Shown piece by piece: positions 1-7,998 of a stretch of 64,000 bases of DNA (position 1 is its first letter; every line of letters begins with the position of its first letter). A program made the translations under genes and the position numbers. The notes beneath the pieces are model-generated. The model was not told the DNA's origin and did not search any database. It saw only the letters and a list, made by a program, of their open reading frames with translations. This DNA comes from Rhizobium sp. NXC14. Lineage in GTDB: Bacteria; Pseudomonadota; Alphaproteobacteria; Rhizobiales; Rhizobiaceae. The DNA is taken from contig NZ_CP021030.1 of assembly GCF_002117485.1 (NCBI RefSeq), forward strand, positions 1,863,001 through 1,927,000, written 5' to 3'.

Positions 1-492
1 GGTCTGGTCAGCCGCGCCATCACCTCGCCCTGCGGCAAGATCCGCATTCCGCTGAATGAATCGAAGGACGATACCAGCCAGATCGAGGAATACCTGAAGA
101 AGTACCGGGGCGAGGGCATCCAGCACATCGCTGTTGGGACGGAGGATATTTACGAAGCGACCGACCGGCTTGCCAATAACGGCCTGCGCTTCATGCCAGG
201 CCCTCCCGAGACCTATTACGACATGTCCTATGATCGCGTGCATGGCCACGACGAACCGATCGACCGCATGAAGAAGCACGGCATCCTGATCGACGGCGAG
301 GGGGTGGTGAACGGCGGCATGACGAAAATCCTGCTGCAGATCTTCTCCAAGACGGTAATCGGTCCGATCTTCTTCGAATTCATTCAGCGCAAGGGCGATG
401 AGGGCTTCGGCGAGGGCAACTTCCGTGCGCTGTTCGAGTCGATCGAGGCAGATCAGATCAAGCGTGGTGTCATCGGCACGGCAGCGGAGTAA
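1..492 (+). CDS. hpd: 4-hydroxyphenylpyruvate dioxygenase, C-terminal part (5' end outside window)
   Basis: The frame is open from base 1 and gives the last 163 residues of a non-haem Fe(II) dioxygenase that converts 4-hydroxyphenylpyruvate to homogentisate, the second step of tyrosine catabolism. Visible family features are the GIQHIAVGT segment (iron-ligand histidine), a PETYYDM stretch and the FFEFIQRKGD block, which carries the glutamate iron ligand, followed by GEGNFRALFESIE near the C-terminus. The next genes encode homogentisate dioxygenase, fumarylacetoacetase and maleylacetoacetate isomerase, which fixes the pathway. The stop codon lies at the foot of a perfect 9-bp hairpin that separates it from hmgA. 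The N-terminus is not in the window. Confidence 0.95.
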   Translation, partial: GLVSRAITSPCGKIRIPLNESKDDTSQIEEYLKKYRGEGIQHIAVGTEDIYEATDRLANNGLRFMPGPPETYYDMSYDRVHGHDEPIDRMKKHGILIDGEGVVNGGMTKILLQIFSKTVIGPIFFEFIQRKGDEGFGEGNFRALFESIEADQIKRGVIGTAAE

Positions 493-515
493 ACTCTACG
501 ACGTAGTAGAGTTTT
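491..515 (+). promoter_or_regulatory. Perfect 9-bp hairpin between hpd and hmgA
   Basis: The arms AAACTCTAC (491-499) and GTAGAGTTT (506-514) pair perfectly around the loop GACGTA and are followed by one more T. The left arm includes the last bases of the hpd stop codon, and the hmgA ribosome binding site begins three bases after the right arm. It could be a weak terminator or attenuator tuning hmgA against hpd, an mRNA-stability element, or a DNA operator. The stem is AT-rich and the T-run short, so complete termination is unlikely. Confidence 0.6.
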
Positions 516-531
516 CGGGGAGGAGTTGAGC

Positions 532-1893
532 ATGGACCAGACATCGATCCAGGCTTCCGACGCGGAAGCGGCGAAGGCAAACAGACTGAAATATATGCCG
601 GGCTTCGGCAACGACTTCGAGACGGAGTCGCTGCCCGGCGCCTTGCCGCAGGGCCAGAACAGCCCGCAGAAATGCAACTACGGCCTTTATGCCGAGCAGC
701 TTTCCGGCTCGCCCTTCACTGCGCCGCGCGGTACGAATGAACGGTCCTGGCTGTACCGCATTCGCCCGAGCGTCCGCCACACCCGCCGCTTCTCGAACGC
801 GTCCTATCCGCTCTGGAAAACCGCACCCTGCCTGGACGAGCATTCGCTCCCGCTCGGTCAGCTCCGCTGGGATCCGCTGCCTGCTCCCACCGAGAAGCTG
901 AATTTTCTGCAAGGGGTGCGGACGATGACGACGGCGGGCGATGCCACGACCCAGGTCGGCATGTCGGCGCATGCCTATGTCTTCAACGAAGACATGGTCG
1001 ATGATTACTTCTTCAACGCCGACGGCGAACTGCTGATCGTGCCGCAGCTCGGCGCCATCAGAGTGTTCACCGAAATGGGCATCATGGATGTCGAGCCGCT
1101 GGAAATTTGCCTCATCCCTCGCGGCATGATGTTCAAAATTCTAAAGAGCGGCGAGCAGGCGGTCTGGCGCGGCTATATCTGCGAGAACTATGGCGCGAAA
1201 TTCACTTTGCCGGACCGCGGGCCGATCGGCGCCAATTGCCTGGCCAACCCGCGCGACTTCAAGACGCCTGTCGCTGCTTTCGAGGACAAGGAAGAGCCCT
1301 GCCGCGTGCATGTGAAATGGTGCGGCAAATTCTATGTCACCGAAATCGGCCACTCTCCGCTGGATGTGGTTGCCTGGCACGGCAACTACGCGCCTTACAA
1401 ATACGACCTGCGAACATTTTCGCCGGTAGGCGCCATCAGCTTCGATCATCCCGATCCGTCGATCTTCTCGGTGCTGACCGCGCCCACCGAAGATGCCGGC
1501 ACCGCGAATGTCGATTTCGTGATCTTTCCGCCGCGCTGGCTGGTTGCCGAGCACACCTTCCGCCCGCCATGGTACCACCGCAACATCATGAGCGAGTTCA
1601 TGGGCCTAATCCATGGCCAGTATGACGCCAAGGAGGAAGGCTTCGTGCCGGGCGGCATCAGCCTGCACAATATGATGCTTCCTCACGGCCCGGACGCGCT
1701 CGCCTTCGAAAAGGCATCGAATATCGAGCTCAAACCGATGAAGCTCGATCACACCATGGCCTTCATGTTCGAGACCCGTTATCCGCAGCAGTTGACGAAA
1801 TATGCAGCCGAGCTCGAAACGCTGCAGGACGATTACCTCGAATGCTGGGATGGCCTCGAACGCAAGTTCGACGGAACTCCGGGCATCAAGTGA
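532..1893 (+). CDS. hmgA: Homogentisate 1,2-dioxygenase
   Basis: A 453-residue Fe(II) dioxygenase that opens the homogentisate ring to maleylacetoacetate. The length is normal for the family. The iron-binding block [12 protein letters not shown] is present, with His at about residue 349 and Glu at about 355, and a further histidine follows in [12 protein letters not shown]. The N-terminus shows the family segment [13 protein letters not shown] chose ATG 532 because GGGGAGGAG (517-525) lies six bases upstream; an in-frame TTG at 526 would sit directly on that site. It is the second gene of the tyrosine catabolism operon, separated from hpd by a hairpin. Confidence 0.96.
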   Translation: MDQTSIQASDAEAAKANRLKYMPGFGNDFETESLPGALPQGQNSPQKCNYGLYAEQLSGSPFTAPRGTNERSWLYRIRPSVRHTRRFSNASYPLWKTAPCLDEHSLPLGQLRWDPLPAPTEKLNFLQGVRTMTTAGDATTQVGMSAHAYVFNEDMVDDYFFNADGELLIVPQLGAIRVFTEMGIMDVEPLEICLIPRGMMFKILKSGEQAVWRGYICENYGAKFTLPDRGPIGANCLANPRDFKTPVAAFEDKEEPCRVHVKWCGKFYVTEIGHSPLDVVAWHGNYAPYKYDLRTFSPVGAISFDHPDPSIFSVLTAPTEDAGTANVDFVIFPPRWLVAEHTFRPPWYHRNIMSEFMGLIHGQYDAKEEGFVPGGISLHNMMLPHGPDALAFEKASNIELKPMKLDHTMAFMFETRYPQQLTKYAAELETLQDDYLECWDGLERKFDGTPGIK

Positions 1894-1942
1894 CAGGATC
1901 GGTCAAGATCGGCGAAGCTTCCTCCGGCACTGGAATTGAGAC

Positions 1943-2968
1943 ATGAAACTTGCGACCTTGAAGGACTCCACCAGGGACGGCCGCCTCGTCGTCGTGTCCC
2001 GCGATCTGACCCGCTGTTCGGAGGTCGGCCACATCGCCCGCACCCTGCAGGCGGCGCTCGACGACTGGGAGCATGTCGCTCCGCGACTTCGGCGGGTTGC
2101 CGAAGGCATCGAGACGGGCGCTCAGCCGACGATGCGGTTTCACGAACATGACGCCGCATCGCCTTTGCCGCGCGCCTATCAATGGGCCGACGGCTCGGCC
2201 TATGTCAACCATGTGGAACTGGTGCGCAAGGCGCGCGGCGCCGAGATGCCGGCAAGCTTCTGGACCGATCCGTTGATGTATCAAGGCGGGTCGGATGGTT
2301 TTCGTGCGCCCCGCGATCCGATCCTGATGGCAGATGAGGCCTATGGGATCGACATGGAGGGAGAGGTTGCCGTTATCACCGGCGACGTAGCCATGGGAGC
2401 CAGCCCCGAGGCTGCGCGCGGCGCCATCCGCCTGCTGATGCTCGTCAACGACGTGTCGCTGCGCGGCCTGATCCCCGACGAGCTGGCCAAGGGCTTCGGT
2501 TTCTTCCAATCCAAGCCCGCCTCGGCATTCTCGCCGGTCGCGGTGACGCCCGACGAACTTGGAGAGGCGTGGGACGGCGGCAAGCTGCATCTGCCACTGC
2601 TCGTAAGCTTGAACGGCAGACCATTCGGCAGGGCGAATGCCGGCATCGACATGACCTTCGACTTCGGCCAGCTGATTGCCCATGCCGCCAAAACCCGCCA
2701 CCTCGTGGCCGGAACGATCATCGGCTCCGGCACGGTCTCGAACAAGCTCGACGGCGGCCCCGGCAAGCCGGTGGACGCGGGGGGAGATGGATACTCCTGC
2801 ATTGCCGAATTGAGAATGATCGAGGCGATCGAGAGCGGATCGCCGAAGACCCCCTTCATGAGGTTCGGCGACCAGGTCCGCATCGAGATGAAGGATCATG
2901 CCGGCCATTCGATCTTCGGGGCGATCGAGCAGACGGTCGGAAAATACGAGGGAGCTGCCGGGGGATGA
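1943..2968 (+). CDS. fahA: Fumarylacetoacetase / fumarylacetoacetate hydrolase family protein
   Basis: A 341-residue FAA-hydrolase family protein, expected to cleave fumarylacetoacetate to fumarate and acetoacetate as the last step of tyrosine breakdown. The segment YGIDMEGEVAVITGDV holds the acidic metal-binding residues of the fold, and NDVSLRGLIP and LVAGTIIGSGTVSN are family blocks. It is shorter than the eukaryotic-type enzyme (about 420 residues), matching the short bacterial form. Its TGA overlaps the ATG of the next gene (ATGA at 2965-2968), so the two are probably translationally coupled. Context with hpd, hmgA and maiA makes the specific role likely although the family is broad. Confidence 0.9.
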   Translation: MKLATLKDSTRDGRLVVVSRDLTRCSEVGHIARTLQAALDDWEHVAPRLRRVAEGIETGAQPTMRFHEHDAASPLPRAYQWADGSAYVNHVELVRKARGAEMPASFWTDPLMYQGGSDGFRAPRDPILMADEAYGIDMEGEVAVITGDVAMGASPEAARGAIRLLMLVNDVSLRGLIPDELAKGFGFFQSKPASAFSPVAVTPDELGEAWDGGKLHLPLLVSLNGRPFGRANAGIDMTFDFGQLIAHAAKTRHLVAGTIIGSGTVSNKLDGGPGKPVDAGGDGYSCIAELRMIEAIESGSPKTPFMRFGDQVRIEMKDHAGHSIFGAIEQTVGKYEGAAGG

Positions 2969-3597
2969 ACGAGATCATTCTCTACGACTACTGGCGGTCA
3001 TCGGCGAGTTATCGCGTGCGGATCGCGCTCAATCTTCTGGGCCTCGACTACCAGACCGTGCCGATCAGCTTGCTCGACGGTGCGCACAGGATGCCAGACT
3101 ATCTCGCGCTCAACCCGCAGGGGCTGGTGCCGACATTGATGATCGATGGCAAATCGCTGACGCAGTCGCTGGCCATCATCGAGTATCTGGCCGAGCTCCG
3201 GCCGGAATGCGGATTGCTGCCATCGGATAGCTTCGATCGCCACAGAGTGCGCGCTCTCGCATATGCGGTTGCCATGGACATCCATCCGATCTGCAACCTG
3301 CATGTCGTCTCGCATCTTCTGACGCTGACCGACAAGGCCGAGGCTCGCGAGGAATGGATGAAGCATTTCATCGGCGATGGACTTCGCAAGCTTGAGACCA
3401 TGCTCGGCGAATCCGATAGCGCGTTCAGCTTTGGCGGCAGGCCGTCGATGGCCGATCTCTGCCTTGTTCCCCAGGTCTACAATGCCCGCCGCTGGGGCGT
3501 TGATATGACGGATTTCAGACGCATCAGCGACATCGACGCCAGATGCGCCGAACTCCCCGCCTTCCAGGCAGCGCATCCGGACCGCGTAAAACCGTAG
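2965..3597 (+). CDS. maiA: Maleylacetoacetate isomerase (zeta-class GST)
   Basis: A 210-residue zeta-class glutathione transferase that isomerises maleylacetoacetate to fumarylacetoacetate using glutathione. The N-terminal thioredoxin-like domain carries the zeta signature SSASYRVRIAL (residues about 12-22) and the glutathione-contacting stretch NPQGLVPTL, then QSLAIIEYL. A helical C-terminal domain follows (SMADLCLVPQVYNARRW). The ATG overlaps the fahA stop codon. It ends the tyrosine operon and converges on the next gene with only three bases between the stops. Confidence 0.94.
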   Translation: MNEIILYDYWRSSASYRVRIALNLLGLDYQTVPISLLDGAHRMPDYLALNPQGLVPTLMIDGKSLTQSLAIIEYLAELRPECGLLPSDSFDRHRVRALAYAVAMDIHPICNLHVVSHLLTLTDKAEAREEWMKHFIGDGLRKLETMLGESDSAFSFGGRPSMADLCLVPQVYNARRWGVDMTDFRRISDIDARCAELPAFQAAHPDRVKP

Positions 3598-3600
3598 GAA

Positions 3601-4071
3601 CTACGCGTCCCGCCAAAAAGAGAATATCGCCGCCTGGCCCAACCGCTTGCCCGTCTCATCGATGAGCTGCCAGACAGTGAAATTTTCGACCCAGAAACGG
3701 CGCCCCGATTTCGCGACCCTGAGGCCGCGGCCATTATCGACGAAACCATTGCGCGTGACTGCATCCAGCAGCCGCTGGCGTTCGGCTTGATCAGGCTGCT
3801 CGGCCGATAGTCGCGACGGCAGCATGATGAATTCGTCCCAGCTATATTCCAAGCAGTTCTGCGCAGTCCGGTTTGCGTAGATGAAGCGCGGGTCGGGCAG
3901 TGTATTGTGCGCGAGGACCACGAAAGGTGCATGGCGGTAAAGCCAGTCCGGCCCTTGCCCATCCTCGATAAGAGCGCAGCCGACGATGCGCTTGTAGCTG
4001 CCGGTCAGAAGGGCGAAGAAATTGGGATCATTCCTCAGGTCGAGGGCGTGATTGTCATAGGGGGAAGTCAC
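3601..4071 (-). CDS. MEKHLA/PAS-domain protein
   Basis: A 156-residue soluble protein that reads as a single MEKHLA-type PAS domain. HAPFVVLAHNTLPDPRFIYAN lies near residues 48-68 and is followed by a variant of the LEYSWDEF block; the C-terminal part (NGRGLRVAKSGRRFWVENFTVWQL) resembles the beta-sheet end of a PAS fold. No output domain is attached, so it may be a stand-alone sensor or ligand-binding protein. It converges on maiA and diverges from the exported ClpP-like gene. The partner and ligand are unknown. Confidence 0.8.
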   Translation of the reverse strand: MTSPYDNHALDLRNDPNFFALLTGSYKRIVGCALIEDGQGPDWLYRHAPFVVLAHNTLPDPRFIYANRTAQNCLEYSWDEFIMLPSRLSAEQPDQAERQRLLDAVTRNGFVDNGRGLRVAKSGRRFWVENFTVWQLIDETGKRLGQAAIFSFWRDA

Positions 4072-4393
4072 GAACGGCCTCGCTGGTCAAGTGTGTCGGT
4101 GCAGCCGACATAGCCGATATCAATTGCACGCGTCTATGATGCCTCCAGAACAGCGAAGGGCCTGTATTTACCTTGTCTCATCACTTCTGATTGTGACGCT
4201 TGCCAGAAGATTGCCCTTGTGCATTGATCTGACCTGCTGGGGTAGCTGTCAACATTCTCTGCGAAGCTGTTGTTCTTCGGACCGTAATTGGCGCCGGCTG
4301 GTCGCGAATGAGGCGGGGGTAGAGCAGGTTTTCATCATCCGGCTATTCAGACCTGCGAAAGCTATGCTGCGAATGACGACAGGAGAAATACAG
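4072..4393. other. Gene-free spacer of 322 bp
   Basis: This stretch separates the divergent MEKHLA gene from the exported ClpP-like gene and must contain both promoters. I see no convincing hairpin, repeat or RNA gene in it. An open frame runs through it in phase with the downstream gene, but its composition is not coding-like and the downstream protein has a good signal peptide at a later start. Confidence 0.5.
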
Positions 4394-5725
4394 GTGCTTG
4401 GGGACCGGGGTAGAATGCGGAAATCCGTCTCGTTGATATTGATTCTGCTGGCGTTCGTCGCCCTAGCCGGGGAGGGGCATGCGGCCATTTCCTACGAACG
4501 TCTGGAGACCGCGCCGGGAGAGCGCGTCCTGACGATAAAAGGCGTGTTCGAGAGTTCCGACGATGCGATGACGCTTGTCGACGAATATACGCAGTACCAG
4601 CCGAGCTATGTCACCTTTGACTCGCCAGGCGGAAACGTGGTCGCCGCGATCAGGTTCGGCCGGGCCCTCCGCCTGCTGAATGCAAAAACGATACAGATCA
4701 GAGCCGCCGAGTGCGCGTCGGCTTGCGCCTTCGCCTTCGTCGGCGGCGTTGAAAGATTTGCCGAGCCGGGCTCTATCGGCGTGCATCGGGTTTCCCTGTC
4801 CGACGATGTTGCCATCGACAACAAATTGGCCGTCTCGACTGTTCAAGCACTGACCGGCGAGATCATCGGCTATCTCACCGACATGGGGGTAAGCCCCAAC
4901 CTGCTGCAGCTCAGCCTGTCGATCGACAGCACCGATATACGGTATCTCACCGCTGCGGAAATGCGGGACTGGAATATCAACACGCCCGAGGATATGCCTT
5001 CGGCACAGGAAAGCGCGCCGCCCTCGCCAGGCGCCGCACCGCAGGAGAGCGCAACACCCGCCGACATGCCGTCAGAGCCGAGTGATTCCGAGGAGGCGGG
5101 CGCACCGGAACCCGGCGACCTGACCACGGAGGCGGTTAATTTCGCAAACCGATACAATGACGAATGGTCGAAAGACAGCGCATCGGCGTTGGCCTTCATG
5201 AAGGGCGTCTATGCCGACGAGGTCTCCTTCTTCGGAAACTCGGTCGACAAAGACGCCGTCCTGAAGGAAAAGGCAGCCTTCGCCCAACGCTGGCCGGAGC
5301 GCATCTACAGCGTCAAGCCGGGCTCCGTGACTGCCAGCTGTGCCGGAAAATGCCAAATGTCGGGAATTGTCGAATGGTTTGCCGGAAATAGGGACACGGG
5401 TAAGACGTCCTCCGGGATGGCCGAATTCTCTTACGTGTGGAACACGGCCTCCCTGCAGATCGAGTCCGAGACCGGAAAGGTGCTCGCCACGGACAAGGGG
5501 GCCAAGGTGCCGGATCGGTTGATCCATCAGTGGACAGGACTGGACGACATCTGCCGCACGAGTGTCGATCGCACTGGACCCGAAACGCTGCGGGCATGCA
5601 GACGGCGCGACGAACTCGGTCCGCTGCTCAATCGCGCCGACTGGTGTTATGGCGAAAAGGACGAAGCCGAAATAAACTGGGAGTGGCACAAATGCGATGC
5701 CAACTCCCGGAAGTACGCAGAGTAG
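4394..5725 (+). CDS. Exported ClpP/crotonase-fold protein with C-terminal NTF2-like region
   Basis: A protein of about 443 residues with a signal peptide (RKSVSLILILLAFVALA, cleavage near GHA). The N-terminal half is a periplasmic ClpP-like domain: TFDSPGGNVVAAIRFGRAL and CASACAFAFVGGVERFAEPGSIGVHR match the substrate-binding glycine loop and the serine-containing segment seen in COG3904-type proteins. A Pro/Ser/Glu-rich linker (about 210-250) leads to a region resembling NTF2/SnoaL folds. GTG 4394 has AGGAG eight bases upstream; ATG 4415 would give a shorter signal peptide and is almost as plausible. Substrate and role are unknown. The neighbours do not suggest a pathway. Confidence 0.75.
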   Translation: MLGDRGRMRKSVSLILILLAFVALAGEGHAAISYERLETAPGERVLTIKGVFESSDDAMTLVDEYTQYQPSYVTFDSPGGNVVAAIRFGRALRLLNAKTIQIRAAECASACAFAFVGGVERFAEPGSIGVHRVSLSDDVAIDNKLAVSTVQALTGEIIGYLTDMGVSPNLLQLSLSIDSTDIRYLTAAEMRDWNINTPEDMPSAQESAPPSPGAAPQESATPADMPSEPSDSEEAGAPEPGDLTTEAVNFANRYNDEWSKDSASALAFMKGVYADEVSFFGNSVDKDAVLKEKAAFAQRWPERIYSVKPGSVTASCAGKCQMSGIVEWFAGNRDTGKTSSGMAEFSYVWNTASLQIESETGKVLATDKGAKVPDRLIHQWTGLDDICRTSVDRTGPETLRACRRRDELGPLLNRADWCYGEKDEAEINWEWHKCDANSRKYAE

Positions 5726-5818
5726 ATATTGCCGGTCCGCAGGCAATGACCGCAAAGTTCGGCAGCTTGCCTGAAGGAAGAGATCGGTGAACACTCATCT
5801 TCCTGAGTGAGGCCGAGC

Positions 5819-7087
5819 ATGTCGGAAGACGAGCATGCCCCATCGAATGCCGTCTCTTCGGGATCCGACGATCCCGAGAAGCCGGCGGAGCGTTATAAAC
5901 TCGGCCTCTGCCTTTCGGGCGGTGGCTATCGGGCCATGCTTTTCCATGCGGGATCGCTTGCGAGGCTCAACGAGGCCGGTCTTCTGGCGAAGCTCGATAT
6001 GATCTCGTCGGTCTCCGGCGGATCCATCGCCTCGGGCCTGCTCGCCTATATCTGGCCACGGCTGGTGTTCTCGAGCGAGATCGCCGTCAATTTCAAGACG
6101 GAATACCTGGATCGCATTCTCGCCTTCAGTCAGATATTCGCGGATGGGCCGAGCTTCCTGAAGGGCGTGTTCAATCCCTTCTCAAGCGCGGCCGAGGAAG
6201 CCGCCAAACTATACGAGCGACATCTGTTCGACGGAAGGTCGCCAACCCTCAGAGATCTTCCGCGCTCGCCCTGGTTCGTATTTTGCGCCAGCAATCTCAG
6301 CACCGGTTCGCTCTTCCGGATGTCCAACCGCTATATCGCGGATTACCGGATCGGTGTGTCGTTTCGTCCGGCATTGTCGCTGGCAACCGCGGTTGCCGCT
6401 TCGGCAGCATTTCCGCCGGTGCTGTCACCGCTGCGATTGGACCTGTCGCAGTTTTCCTGGAAGAGGGAAAAACTCGATGATACCGTTGGCGAACCAGTCG
6501 CTCCGGACCGGGCGATATTAAGCGATGGCGGTGTTTACGACAATCACGGCATCGAGCCGGCGCTGAAACGCTGCGACTGCCTGCTCGTCAGCGATGCCGG
6601 CGCGCCTTGGCGCTCCTCGACCCGCGGATACTGGAACTATCTCTCCCAGCTGAAGCGCGTTCTCGATACGACGGACAATCAGGTGCGGTCGTTAAGGCGG
6701 CGAGACCTGATCGCCGGCTTCAAGGCTGCAAAACGGGCCGATACGCTTGGCCTCGACGACCTCGCGAAATCGGCGCTGCGCGCAAGAACCCATGGCGTTT
6801 ATTGGTCGATCGACAGCAAGGACGCCGAACTCAAACCCTACGCCTCTTACACGCTGCCGCCGTCATCGGTCGTTCCCTCCGAGATCGGCACCTACCTCCA
6901 TTTCCTCGGCGCTGATGAGACGGAGCACCTGACGAATTGGGGGCACTATGTCTGCGATGCGATGCTCAACCGGTTCTATCAACCGCTGCTGGCGCCATCG
7001 TCGGGGCCGCCATTGGCGGCCGGTACGGTGAAGCCGTCTTGGGCGGCGAGGGCGAGCAAGCGCCTGTTCGACATTCTGCCGTTTTGA
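5819..7087 (+). CDS. Patatin-like phospholipase family protein
   Basis: A 422-residue patatin-fold lipid acyl hydrolase. The oxyanion-hole loop LSGGGYRAM lies at residues 32-40, the nucleophile elbow SVSGGS at 64-69 with Ser66 as probable nucleophile, and the catalytic aspartate in LSDGGVYDNHG at about 235. No signal peptide is seen, so it is probably cytosolic or peripheral to the membrane. An in-frame GTG at 5807 would add four residues; ATG 5819 has GAGG seven bases upstream. It lies alone between the exported ClpP-like gene and the convergent SixA-like gene. Confidence 0.88.
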   Translation: MSEDEHAPSNAVSSGSDDPEKPAERYKLGLCLSGGGYRAMLFHAGSLARLNEAGLLAKLDMISSVSGGSIASGLLAYIWPRLVFSSEIAVNFKTEYLDRILAFSQIFADGPSFLKGVFNPFSSAAEEAAKLYERHLFDGRSPTLRDLPRSPWFVFCASNLSTGSLFRMSNRYIADYRIGVSFRPALSLATAVAASAAFPPVLSPLRLDLSQFSWKREKLDDTVGEPVAPDRAILSDGGVYDNHGIEPALKRCDCLLVSDAGAPWRSSTRGYWNYLSQLKRVLDTTDNQVRSLRRRDLIAGFKAAKRADTLGLDDLAKSALRARTHGVYWSIDSKDAELKPYASYTLPPSSVVPSEIGTYLHFLGADETEHLTNWGHYVCDAMLNRFYQPLLAPSSGPPLAAGTVKPSWAARASKRLFDILPF

Positions 7088-7156
7088 CGCGAGCCGGAGG
7101 TGCCGGGCTACGCGACCGTGCGCCATGTCTGCCAATTCAACCGGAAAGTGGCCTTA

Positions 7157-7678
7157 TTATTCCAAGGATCTGGGGGTTACGAAGCGCTCGAGATAACCGA
7201 TACCTGCCGCGATCTCGTCCCATCCGTCGAGATCGAGGTCAATGACGGCAAGCCCCGCTGTCGGGAACTTCTTCCGCATGCGTCCCACGGCATCGGCATT
7301 GCCGTCCGCCACGATAAGCGAGGCCGCATTCTCCATGCCGGGATTGTGGCCGACGATGAGCAGCGTGCGAATGCCAGGTTCGACGGCTCGGATCACATCG
7401 AGGATGCGCTCCCCCGACACCTCGTAGATATCCGCCGCTTCGCGTTCGGGGATCTTTTTCGAAAGGGCCCCGCGGACAAGCTTCCAGGTTTCCTGCGCCC
7501 GGCGGGCCGGCGAGACGAGGGCTAAATCGGGGATCAGCTTTTCGCGCCTCATATAGGTGCCGATAACGGGTGCTGCCTTGCGCCCGCGATCCGCCAATGG
7601 CCGTTCATAGTCGGACACACCGTCGGGCCAGGCGGATTTGGCGTGGCGCAGAAGGATGAGGCGGTGTTTCGGCAGCAT
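7157..7678 (-). CDS. SixA-type phosphohistidine phosphatase / histidine phosphatase
   Basis: A 173-residue protein of the histidine phosphatase superfamily. The catalytic LLRHAKSAW motif is at residues 9-17, with His12 the phospho-acceptor, and the second histidine is in LLIVGHNPGMEN. Short members of this type include SixA, which dephosphorylates the histidine-phosphotransfer domain of ArcB in E. coli; whether that holds here is inference. The gene reads away from nrdJ, with a 320-bp spacer containing strong hairpins between them. Confidence 0.88.
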   Translation of the reverse strand: MLPKHRLILLRHAKSAWPDGVSDYERPLADRGRKAAPVIGTYMRREKLIPDLALVSPARRAQETWKLVRGALSKKIPEREAADIYEVSGERILDVIRAVEPGIRTLLIVGHNPGMENAASLIVADGNADAVGRMRKKFPTAGLAVIDLDLDGWDEIAAGIGYLERFVTPRSLE

Positions 7679-7854
7679 GGGCTTTCGGCGTCGCTTCGGT
7701 TCGTATTGACTCCTGGAGCATGAGGGGCGCTTGCGATACAGCTCGCAAACTAGACGAATGTCTTTGGCAGGTCCAGTTGTCTCGTCTTACGTTTACGAAC
7801 TTGAGCATCCCGCGGACTGGGCGTTTCGCTACTCTTGCGATTGTTTCACTATTT

Positions 7855-7948
7855 GTTCCCCAGAGCATTCTCCGGGCACTTGTTAGTGCCCGGACGGCCT
7901 CCTGTATCGGGTTGGCCATTTCTTCTGTCGGAAATGGCCAACGCTTTT
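7855..7948 (+). ncRNA. Candidate small RNA: two hairpins, CCTCCT linker and terminator
   Basis: The spacer contains a perfect 10-bp hairpin (7871-7880 with 7885-7894, loop TGTT), then a linker with CCTCCT (7898-7903), then a perfect 12-bp hairpin (7911-7922 with 7931-7942, loop TTCTGTCG) followed by GCTTTT. On the + strand this looks like a small RNA with an intrinsic terminator and an exposed anti-Shine-Dalgarno motif, as described for the rhizobial alpha-r14 trans-acting RNAs. The 5' end is not defined; 7855 is a guess. The alternative is a termination region for nrdJ read on the other strand. Confidence 0.45.
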
Positions 7949-7998
7949 GACCAGACTTGAAGTCTATTCCTCAAAACACTGAAGAACCGCAATCCTGC

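Noticed and set aside
4091..4393. Upstream extension of the exported ClpP-like protein
   Set aside because: The extra text is cysteine- and arginine-rich and would bury the signal peptide; later starts have a ribosome site and a proper leader.
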